From positions 62,001-126,000 of the forward strand of contig JAJEDY010000083.1 of assembly GCA_022821275.1 (NCBI GenBank): DNA of 64,000 bases. Direction: 5' to 3'. The notes under the pieces were generated by a model. The model did no database searches and had not been told where the DNA came from. It saw only the letters and a program-made list of their open reading frames with translations. This document shows positions 57,594-64,000 of this stretch, piece by piece. Position numbers and translations under genes: made by a program. This DNA comes from Candidatus Latescibacterota bacterium (GTDB lineage Bacteria; Latescibacterota; UBA2968). Every line of letters starts with the position of its first letter. Position 1 is the first letter of the stretch.

Positions 57594-58259
57594 TCATTCC
57601 GCATCAACCAATTTCCCATCTTTGAATATCAATTTCAAGTCGTCGTACGTGAGAACGGTTTTGGAGCCGAGTACAACGCGCGTTTTGGGTTTGCCTTTCA
57701 GGGCGATCACTTCTTCAATAGACATATTCATTTTAAGCAAAACGGTCTCCTCTGCACCTTCTAATTCCGCTTCACTTGCTGCAAAGGCAATATTGAAAAG
57801 ACGTTCAACTTCGGGAATTGTGTACTTATCCCTATTGACCTTGAGGCGAACGGCATGGCGGGCACCTGACAGTCTGTCGAGTTCAACATAAACCTCTTTT
57901 TCCCTTGCCTCGGCTTTTCGAATTTGAACTTTCGCGCCCCTTTGGATCACCCGCACACTCCACCCTGCAAGCTCATCTCTTATAATGATATTCCGGACCT
58001 CTTCGGCAAAATCCTCTGCCGACTGAGATTGGGACTGGCGAAAACCGCCTATTGTAGCGCGGTATGAAACCTCGCCATTTTCCAGAACATTTGCCGCATC
58101 AATACCTCGAATCCCGTCATTCACCTCTACAAAATCGATTTTGATCCAGAACGTCTTGCCCTTAAGCGCCGCAACATGACTTTTTACATCTGTCGGTTGC
58201 GCCTGCACCGTTTGAACCGAAACAATAATCATCGACAAAAAAGCCACTAAAAAACGCAT
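57594..58259 (-). CDS. Exported protein with BamE/SmpA-like C-terminal segment
   Basis: ATG 58259 (MRFLVAFLSMIIVSVQTVQA) follows GGAG; the product has 221 residues with a signal peptide of about 21. The middle is mostly strands and charged helices without known motifs. The last 40 residues, with MSIEEVIALKGKPKTRVVLG and then LTYDDLKLIFKDGKLVD, resemble the small BamE/SmpA module in which a short helix ends in G-x-P and a strand ends in F-x-D-G-K. This is a weak similarity by eye. It is the last gene of the minus-strand run and ends 15 bases from the converging aldolase. Confidence 0.5.
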   Translation of the reverse strand: MRFLVAFLSMIIVSVQTVQAQPTDVKSHVAALKGKTFWIKIDFVEVNDGIRGIDAANVLENGEVSYRATIGGFRQSQSQSAEDFAEEVRNIIIRDELAGWSVRVIQRGAKVQIRKAEAREKEVYVELDRLSGARHAVRLKVNRDKYTIPEVERLFNIAFAASEAELEGAEETVLLKMNMSIEEVIALKGKPKTRVVLGSKTVLTYDDLKLIFKDGKLVDAE

Positions 58260-58287
58260 CATATCTCTCCGATCTGAGTAATTCATA

Positions 58288-59484
58288 TCACAACCAACCA
58301 GCCACGGTCCACAGCGGACTGAGACGCTGAAAGGGAGCATTTAACAGACGCACGCGGTCTGTGACGGGATGACCGCCGTACTGACGAACAAATTCGGCTT
58401 CAAAACGTCGCTCGAGATCCGTCTCTTCCGTCAGCGGAAGGTCCATCCAGACACTTCCCCTATTCGCGCTCTCGCGAATCGCAACCCATATCTCCAGATC
58501 CCTGCGGGCATTGGCTGGACTGTATTGCGGCTCTGCCCCCTCTGTCACAGCCCTGTGAAGACTATTAAGAATCGCAGCTTTTGCCACATCGTCCGTATGG
58601 GAAACCTTCTGGTACTTAAACGGATTCTCCCAGACAACCGGAGGATCGGTATCCACCTGAACAGACGAGAGAATTTGCTCTCCGTCAATCTCCTCAAACA
58701 CCTCCCGAATCGGGTAAGATGCGCGTTCACCGCCTCCATAAAGCACCAGCTCATTGCCCGAAAGATGCCCTTCCACCCCCTCGATATCCCAGAAATTGCC
58801 GCGCGCACCGGCTGGCGACATTTCGTATAAACAAACAATGTCATCTTCGAACTCGACAACAGCACTCTCCCACCAACGGATTGTTTCCTCCACCCCGCCA
58901 TAATTGCTATATGGCAACACCTCCACCGATTGTGCATAGCCCAGGGCACGGGTCGCGGCCTTATCGAGAATCATCCTGACTCCGTTGATCCCGTGATAGC
59001 TTCCAGACGTGTACCACAAACGCGCATGTGTCAGTTTTCCAAGCAGTCCTTTTCTAACGATCTTTTGCTTTAATTGTTCCTGAGGCCAGAGCCAGACATT
59101 TTCAGCGACTTCCCATACGACTCCTCTATCTCGACATGTCCGATCAATCGCATCGCCAATCGCCAGAGTGTGGGCATACGGAATCTCCGTAATGATATGA
59201 CAGCCGCGCTCAACAGCCGTCAAAGCCATGACCGCCTGTCCATCGGTGGGCACGAGAATAAAAACCACATCCGGACTTTCTCCATCGAGCATCGCTTCAA
59301 AATCCGTATATCGCGCATCAATGCCAAAACGCTCGCCAACAACCCGTAGCGACTGCTCGCTATGATCGCAAATCGCGCACAAATCGTAGAGGTCAGTCAG
59401 CTTGACCATCGTCGCGATATATCCGCGGGCGCGGGAGCTTTCATAAGCACCGCACCCCACAACAGCCAGTCGAAGTTTCTTCAT
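58288..59484 (-). CDS. Gfo/Idh/MocA family oxidoreductase
   Basis: ATG 59484 (MKKLRLAVVGCGAYESSRAR) follows GGAG; the product has 398 residues. The NAD(P)-binding motif VVGCGAYESS varies from the usual GxGxxG. The family EKP motif is replaced by TEIPYAHTL (ITEIP), so the usual catalytic Lys is not in its place; an unusual variant or a non-catalytic member is possible. The C-terminal sheet domain follows. The gene is 23 bases downstream of the MDR gene and 28 bases upstream of the exported-protein gene. It probably acts on a sugar or cyclitol in the same pathway as its neighbours. Confidence 0.78.
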   Translation of the reverse strand: MKKLRLAVVGCGAYESSRARGYIATMVKLTDLYDLCAICDHSEQSLRVVGERFGIDARYTDFEAMLDGESPDVVFILVPTDGQAVMALTAVERGCHIITEIPYAHTLAIGDAIDRTCRDRGVVWEVAENVWLWPQEQLKQKIVRKGLLGKLTHARLWYTSGSYHGINGVRMILDKAATRALGYAQSVEVLPYSNYGGVEETIRWWESAVVEFEDDIVCLYEMSPAGARGNFWDIEGVEGHLSGNELVLYGGGERASYPIREVFEEIDGEQILSSVQVDTDPPVVWENPFKYQKVSHTDDVAKAAILNSLHRAVTEGAEPQYSPANARRDLEIWVAIRESANRGSVWMDLPLTEETDLERRFEAEFVRQYGGHPVTDRVRLLNAPFQRLSPLWTVAGWL

Positions 59485-59507
59485 AGCGTCTCCTGTCCTG
59501 CTGCCAA

Positions 59508-60479
59508 TCAATCCCACTCAAGAATGACACCGAGTGCTTCGTCCGGCTTGTGATAGAGCAAGTGATACGCATCCGGAGTTTGTTCCCAGGGGAGCCTGTG
59601 GGTAATCAGTTCAGCGACTTTGATCCGTCCGTCGATCAGCATCTGGGCTGCATCCCGCATACACACCTCTCTGGGTGTATCGATGCGGATGCCCGCGATG
59701 ATCTGCTTGTTCATGAAGGCGTCCCCTTCCAGGGGCAATGGCGCACCTTGATACTTCGCTATGAGGTGAATTGTTCCCCTGGGTGCGAGCATCTTCTGAG
59801 CTTGTTCGAAGGACTGGATGCCGGCGTAGCCGCCGACGCACTCGACGACGAGATCGGCACCCTTACCATCTGTGAGTTCCTTGACCGCTGCCACGGAGTC
59901 GGTCTGGGAGACATTGATCACATTTTCGTGCCCCAGTTTCCGCGCGATATCGCATCGAAGAGGCTGTGCATCGACGACGATCACGCGGCCGGGATTGCGT
60001 TCCCAGACGATCTGCGCGCACAGGGCACCGACGATCCCCTGACCGAGCACGACAACGGTCTGCCCGGGTTCTATTGGCGAAGTGCGCATCCACATCACAG
60101 AACTGGTCGCGAGTGGGAGAAAGGTCGCAGTCTCATAGCTGAGTTCGTCCGGAAGGGGAAAGGCCTGCCGAGATCTCTCGGTTTCGCCCGCGATGACGTA
60201 CTGAGCGTGCGGGGTGTTCGCCATGACGCGCTGTCCAACTGCGAAATCCTGGATATTGGCCCCCACCCCCACGACCTCACCCGCGTCGGAATACCCCATC
60301 ATTTCAGGACTTACCGCCTCTTCCCTGACGTATCGCCAAAATAGCTCCGACCCCCTGCTGATCAGGCTGCGCTTGACCTCGATCAGCATCTGATCGGGAC
60401 CGGGGTCTGGCTGTTCGACTTCGACCATCTGCACATTGGCGAAGCCGTCGAGCTTTTCAAGTCGTTTCATTCGTGCCAT
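59508..60479 (-). CDS. Zinc-independent MDR-type dehydrogenase
   Basis: ATG 60479 (MARMKRLEKLDGFANVQMVE) follows GAGGA; the product has 323 residues. The MDR fold is clear: substrate domain first, then the Rossmann motif VVVLGQGIVGALCAQIVW. However, the zinc-binding GHE is replaced by MGYSDAGEVVGVG, and the structural four-Cys loop is absent. The enzyme thus lacks both zinc sites and is probably nearer to zinc-free MDRs of the quinone-oxidoreductase kind or an unassigned branch. It lies 13 bases from the phytanoyl-CoA dioxygenase gene. Substrate not deducible. Confidence 0.75.
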   Translation of the reverse strand: MARMKRLEKLDGFANVQMVEVEQPDPGPDQMLIEVKRSLISRGSELFWRYVREEAVSPEMMGYSDAGEVVGVGANIQDFAVGQRVMANTPHAQYVIAGETERSRQAFPLPDELSYETATFLPLATSSVMWMRTSPIEPGQTVVVLGQGIVGALCAQIVWERNPGRVIVVDAQPLRCDIARKLGHENVINVSQTDSVAAVKELTDGKGADLVVECVGGYAGIQSFEQAQKMLAPRGTIHLIAKYQGAPLPLEGDAFMNKQIIAGIRIDTPREVCMRDAAQMLIDGRIKVAELITHRLPWEQTPDAYHLLYHKPDEALGVILEWD

Positions 60480-60492
60480 AAATAGCGTCCTC

Positions 60493-61230
60493 TCAGTTAA
60501 TATCGCGCAACCCTTCCCAGTGATCCCACAAATCGAAGGGCAAGTCAAACAGGATATCACTCAGGTTTTTGAAAGCAAAGCGATTGACAAGCGCCATGCG
60601 AATATCTGTCCGACAATTCATGCTGGCTGTATGCAACATATAGTGGTGCCAAAAACAAACCGTGCCTGCAGGTGCGGCGTGTTCATAGCGCGTATCGGGA
60701 TGCAAAAAGCCGGGCACTTTGAGACCACTCAAATTAGTCAGAGCATGCGCCTGGAAATATCTGGCGACCTTGAGGTGTGCCCCCGCCCATGTGGTAAAAC
60801 CACCGCCGCGGGGCAAGACATCGCTGATATTAATAGTAACGGCAACGGTGAAAGTATCCGCCACACCTTCGATGAGATATCCATCCAGATGCCCTCTCGG
60901 AGGCTGCCAGTCCGTGTGACCGCAGGGATAGATCATCTTACACAGCCCATTGCCTGGCGGGCGAAGACGCCCCTTACCCGCGAGTTCTTCGGCCATGTCG
61001 TAAAGCGGTGTATCGGTCCTCATAGCCGCGATTGCGGGATGGTCGCTACACGGCAGATTGCCTTTTGGCCCCGCGTTGATCCATGTCTGAGGATCATCGC
61101 GATCCGCCTCGATATATTCCCACACGGCATCCCGTGCATTTTTGAGTAGCTCTGGTGCAATCAAATCGGGTTTGATAACGTAACCATTTTTTTTGAAAAA
61201 GGCTTTTTCTTCGTTGGAAAAATAAGACAT
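60493..61230 (-). CDS. Phytanoyl-CoA dioxygenase (PhyH) family protein
   Basis: ATG 61230 (MSYFSNEEKAFFKKNGYVIK) follows GGAG, giving 245 residues; a TTG six bases upstream lies against the ribosome site. The iron ligands are His114 and Asp116 in PRGHLDGYLI and a distal His in FWHHYMLHTAS (about residue 200). The 2-oxoglutarate Arg lies in NCRTDIRMAL. Members are Fe(II)/2-oxoglutarate-dependent hydroxylases with many substrates besides phytanoyl-CoA. PhyH genes next to Gfo/Idh/MocA genes are common in such bacteria and may act on modified sugars or similar compounds. Confidence 0.85.
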   Translation of the reverse strand: MSYFSNEEKAFFKKNGYVIKPDLIAPELLKNARDAVWEYIEADRDDPQTWINAGPKGNLPCSDHPAIAAMRTDTPLYDMAEELAGKGRLRPPGNGLCKMIYPCGHTDWQPPRGHLDGYLIEGVADTFTVAVTINISDVLPRGGGFTTWAGAHLKVARYFQAHALTNLSGLKVPGFLHPDTRYEHAAPAGTVCFWHHYMLHTASMNCRTDIRMALVNRFAFKNLSDILFDLPFDLWDHWEGLRDIN

Positions 61231-61275
61231 GGCCAACTCCCTGTTTATGGATGATTTCTACCACCCTACAACTAA

Positions 61276-62478
61276 TCAATCGCTTTCCAATAGGTTATCC
61301 GTGGGCGGATCGCCCAAATCGGGAATTTCGAGCAATTCACCGCCCTTAAGAGCTGATTCGTGGGCAATGAGGCCGGGGATCAGGTAACGCGCAGCTTCGT
61401 AAATATTGTTCGGTGGCATTTTGCCCGAGACACAGGCGCGAACAAAATCGTCAACGAGAAACTGATGTGACCCATTGTGACCATTGGGCAAACCTCTAAA
61501 TGCATCGGGCAAGCGGTGAATGGGATGAACGGGAGCAACAGAGTGATGCGTTCCATCGTCTGCCGTAACCTTGTCCATATCGCCCTCAACGCGTCTTGCC
61601 GCTACGCGACAAGTGAGTTGCGCGTCGAGAGATTCGCGTTCAGATCGGTCTTTCGTGACCCAGACGGCACCCGAGGCATTGTGCTCAAAACTGCCCTCTG
61701 TGCCAAACATAGTCATACGCACCGTACCCGGGTGCCCAACACGGCGAAATTCATTGATGCGCGCGGTGCTGCCATCAGACAGCTTGAACAGCGCAGATTC
61801 ATTGCTGAACGGATTATTCCACTTATTTGATGCGTAGATTCCATCCTCGTGACGATCTGTAAAGCCCTGGCATGAAACATGGGTCATACGCGCGCCCGTG
61901 ATAGAGAGAATCTGACTCGTCGAGTGTGTGGGATAAAACATGGGGGGTACACCAGCGGTTTCGCGCCAATTTTCACCCCCACGCCACCTGGCAACATCGT
62001 ACAAGCCGTGATCCCAGTCGTGATAATATTCGGCTTCGGCGTACACAACATCGCCAAACGCGCCTTCTCGGAATCGCTGCCGACAGTAAATCACTGCTGG
62101 ATAGTAGTAACTCGTTTCACCGAGCATATAGATATTACCCGTTTCCCGCACAGCTTTGACAATAGCGCGAAGTTCGTCGAGTAATATGCCCGGTGGCACG
62201 GCTGAATAGACGTGTTTACCCGCGCGGAGTGCTTGTGCTGCCTGCGGCCCGTGCAACCAGTTCTGGGTAAAAAGCGCGATAGCATCAACATCGGTATCAC
62301 ACAGATTATCGAGAGAAGGCGACGTCTGCACAATCCCGTGTTTTTCAGAGTTACTCCGGCGTTTTTCCTCATCCAGATCGCATAGAACGACCTGATCCAC
62401 ATCTGGATGCGCATTGAACAGGGGGATAAAACCCTGTGCAAATGCCCCCACGCCAACTATGCCGAGACGAATGCCCAT
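61276..62478 (-). CDS. Gfo/Idh/MocA family oxidoreductase
   Basis: A 400-residue cytoplasmic protein. The N-terminal motif is LGIVGVGAFAQGFIPLFNAH, with the family GxGxxA. The segment AGKHVYSAVPPGILLDELRA is where the EKP motif usually stands; here it reads SAVPP, so the Lys is absent. The C-terminal domain includes CQGFTDRHEDGIYASNKWNN and MTMFGTEGSFEHNASGAVW. This type, with xVPP for EKP, recurs in sugar-related clusters. It is a paralogue of 58288-59484. It ends 45 bases upstream of the PhyH start and begins 13 bases after the zinc-dependent ADH gene. Confidence 0.8.
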   Translation of the reverse strand: MGIRLGIVGVGAFAQGFIPLFNAHPDVDQVVLCDLDEEKRRSNSEKHGIVQTSPSLDNLCDTDVDAIALFTQNWLHGPQAAQALRAGKHVYSAVPPGILLDELRAIVKAVRETGNIYMLGETSYYYPAVIYCRQRFREGAFGDVVYAEAEYYHDWDHGLYDVARWRGGENWRETAGVPPMFYPTHSTSQILSITGARMTHVSCQGFTDRHEDGIYASNKWNNPFSNESALFKLSDGSTARINEFRRVGHPGTVRMTMFGTEGSFEHNASGAVWVTKDRSERESLDAQLTCRVAARRVEGDMDKVTADDGTHHSVAPVHPIHRLPDAFRGLPNGHNGSHQFLVDDFVRACVSGKMPPNNIYEAARYLIPGLIAHESALKGGELLEIPDLGDPPTDNLLESD

Positions 62479-62491
62479 GGAACCTGCCTTT

Positions 62492-63517
62492 TTATTTTAC
62501 GAGATGCACTTTGACACAGCCGGATTCTTTATCAGCAGCGGTGTGAAAAGCTTCCGCGATATCGGCAAAGGGATAACGGTGGGTGACGAGTTTCGTAGCT
62601 TGTACGCGCCCAGAGGTAATAAGATCAATAGCGACATCAAAATCTGTACGCATGCCACTGAAACCGTAGCAATTGGAACCAGTGATATTGACTTCAGACC
62701 AGACAATCGAACGCAAGTCAACCTCGAGAGGTTTGAAGTAACCGGCCACGAGAACGATCATCGCATGACGGCGCGATATAGCGATGGAATCATCGAAGTT
62801 CTGCGCGGTACCCACAGTTTCGATAACGGCGTCATATCCCAGGCCATCGGTGAGATCTTTAACCACATCCTTCACATCGGTCGTCGTGATATCGACGACG
62901 TGATCTGCGCCGAGGTCGCGCGCGAGGTCGGCCTGCTGCGGATATTTGGTGGTGATAAGCGTTTCGCGCACACCAATAGCTTTGGCAACTGCCAGACAGA
63001 GTTGACCAATTGTTCCCCCACCGATCACGGCGACCCGATCCTGGTAAGACGCTTTTGCCTGCGCGAGTGCGCGATGTGCCACAGCGAGAGGCTCTACAAG
63101 CGCACCCTGTTCAAAAGTCATATCGGGCAATTTGAAGACACTATTTTTGTGTGCGGTTGTGTATTCGGCAAAACCACCATGAGATTCGCCCGAAAACCAC
63201 TTGCGATTGGCGCAGTGGTTGTAGCGGCCTGTAATGCAGTAGTGGCAGGTACCGCAATGCGAAAAACATTCGGCAGTAACCAGATCCCCTACCTCAATGC
63301 CCGTAACGCCCTCGCCAACTTCGGCAACCGTGCCACACAACTCGTGCCCCGCGGCGCGTTCGAGCGAGGGTTTCCACTCGCCAAAATAATTGTGCAAATC
63401 GCTACCGCAGATGCCAGAACTCCTCGTCTGCAGGGTGATATAACCCGGTGCCGGGGGCGTGTATTCAACATCTCGCCATTCGATTTCGCGGATACCTTTG
63501 TAAAGTGCTGCTTTCAT
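62492..63517 (-). CDS. Zinc-dependent alcohol dehydrogenase (threonine/sorbitol dehydrogenase-like MDR)
   Basis: A 341-residue MDR enzyme. The catalytic zinc residues are in SSGICGSDLHNY (Cys) and AAGHELCGTVAEVG (His-Glu); the structural zinc loop is HCGTCHYCITGRYNHC, complete with four Cys. The NAD-binding motif is VAVIGGGTIGQLCLAVAKA. Overall the pattern is closest to L-threonine dehydrogenase or sorbitol-type polyol dehydrogenases. It oxidises a polyol or secondary alcohol, possibly the product of sialic or sugar-acid metabolism. It is 24 bases downstream of the sialate O-acetylesterase-like gene. Confidence 0.85.
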   Translation of the reverse strand: MKAALYKGIREIEWRDVEYTPPAPGYITLQTRSSGICGSDLHNYFGEWKPSLERAAGHELCGTVAEVGEGVTGIEVGDLVTAECFSHCGTCHYCITGRYNHCANRKWFSGESHGGFAEYTTAHKNSVFKLPDMTFEQGALVEPLAVAHRALAQAKASYQDRVAVIGGGTIGQLCLAVAKAIGVRETLITTKYPQQADLARDLGADHVVDITTTDVKDVVKDLTDGLGYDAVIETVGTAQNFDDSIAISRRHAMIVLVAGYFKPLEVDLRSIVWSEVNITGSNCYGFSGMRTDFDVAIDLITSGRVQATKLVTHRYPFADIAEAFHTAADKESGCVKVHLVK

Positions 63518-63541
63518 TTCTATCTCCTGTAGAGGTGGGAC

Positions 63542-64000
63542 TTACTGTCGGTCGGCAGTGATACCGCGCCAGTCATCCGTGCGAAATGGCGATGCCGGCA
63601 AACCTGCCCCATTGTACAAATTGCAAATCGGATTGTCTGCCCAGGCGTATCGGACAGCAATGGGCTGCTGCACATCTTTACTCCAGACCAGCACATCGTC
63701 GCCATCAATCTTTGCCTCTGCCCAGACAAATTTGCGATCTTGCCCTGCAATCGCAAAACCTTTGAGCACATCACCTTTGGCTTTTAAACCGCCATACGCA
63801 TGATCAAATTGCAGGCGAATTTTGCCTTCTTCAACCGCCATAGACCGATAAATGGGACCAGAATGCGGTTGATCCATATCATAGACCATAGCTTCTGCAC
63901 CCAGAGCCAGACGCAATCCGACATCCTGTTTATTCTTCGGGTGAATATCGTCTGCCTCGCCAATATCAATCGCCACAGCCATACCAGTATTGGGCAATGA
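63542..64000 (-). CDS. Sialate O-acetylesterase-like protein, C-terminal part
   Basis: The frame is open to the window edge (64000), so the gene continues beyond it. About 152 residues remain. They show the C-terminus of bacterial sialate O-acetylesterase-like proteins: DIGEADDIHPKNKQDVGLRL, where the Asp and His of the SGNH catalytic pair are visible (DDIHP). Then comes GFAIAGQDRKFVWAEAKIDG and AVRYAWADNPICNLYNGAGL. The ending GLPASPFRTDDW is also typical. Such enzymes remove O-acetyl groups from sugars. The start and any signal peptide lie outside. Confidence 0.85.
   Translation of the reverse strand, partial: SLPNTGMAVAIDIGEADDIHPKNKQDVGLRLALGAEAMVYDMDQPHSGPIYRSMAVEEGKIRLQFDHAYGGLKAKGDVLKGFAIAGQDRKFVWAEAKIDGDDVLVWSKDVQQPIAVRYAWADNPICNLYNGAGLPASPFRTDDWRGITADRQ

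Noticed and set aside
62414-63532. 372-codon open frame on the + strand
   Set aside because: Antisense to the zinc alcohol dehydrogenase, which has all catalytic motifs. It arises from G+C-rich codon positions on the opposite strand.

Overview
The window is 64 kb of bacterial chromosome with about 55-60% G+C in genes, short intergenic gaps and no rRNA, tRNA, CRISPR array, phage or insertion sequence that I could see. Its gene content points to an environmental bacterium of the Latescibacterota/Poribacteria type or a relative in the FCB/PVC neighbourhood. This is an inference from several signs: paired DUF1800/DUF1501 genes, CxPSR sulfatases, D-galactonate-dehydratase-like enolases, phytanoyl-CoA dioxygenase and Gfo/Idh/MocA genes, hydantoinase/M81 genes, a dockerin-like tail on a repeat protein, and alternative complex III (ACIII) joined to a caa3 oxidase. 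No 16S gene is present to settle it.

Layout. 1-4961 (+): the 3' end of ettA, an esterase, soluble transhydrogenase (sthA), three small genes including a HEPN-like pair, and a dienelactone hydrolase. 5007-7401 (-): a three-gene ExbB/ExbD-like operon headed by an unrecognised exported protein. 7458-10623 (-): a sugar-acid operon (NagA-like deacetylase, NAD-dependent epimerase/dehydratase, galactonate-dehydratase-like enzyme). 10764-13850 (+): a DASS permease and a short IorA-like TPP enzyme. 14029-14691 (+): an AT-rich methyltransferase between two related hairpins. 14883-35703 (-): a long catabolic stretch with amidohydrolases, a DegT aminotransferase, two sulfatases, a DMT permease, CocE-type hydrolase, hydantoinase A/B, M81 peptidase, ceramidase-like protein, Ldh_2 dehydrogenase, CPBP protease, a second galactonate-dehydratase-like enzyme and a beta-propeller glycosidase-like protein.

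35877-38443 (+): a membrane-anchored repeat protein with a dockerin-like tail and a fatty acid desaturase. 38600-50830 (+): the respiratory block, with ACIII genes actA-F, a small membrane protein, SCO, and caa3 oxidase subunits II, I, III and IV, ending at a strong terminator. Together these would carry electrons from quinol to a Cu-A/haem c oxidase and then to oxygen. 50901-56518 (-): a polytopic membrane protein, an NHL protein, DUF1501 and DUF1800. 56796-64000: an HpcH/HpaI aldolase (+), then a seven-gene minus-strand run of oxidoreductases ending in the C-terminus of a sialate O-acetylesterase cut by the window edge.

Most notable points: an in-frame TAA in actD (44075-44077), with the missing C-terminus still readable in the same frame to 44200; small tandem arrays of 7-bp and 10-bp units that sit exactly at stop codons or form coding ends, one of them encoding the hydrophobic N-terminus of an exported protein; two promoters upstream of the desaturase and ACIII genes that match beyond the -35 and -10 boxes; an AT-rich methyltransferase bounded by related hairpins; and an ExbB/ExbD-like operon with an unfamiliar third component.
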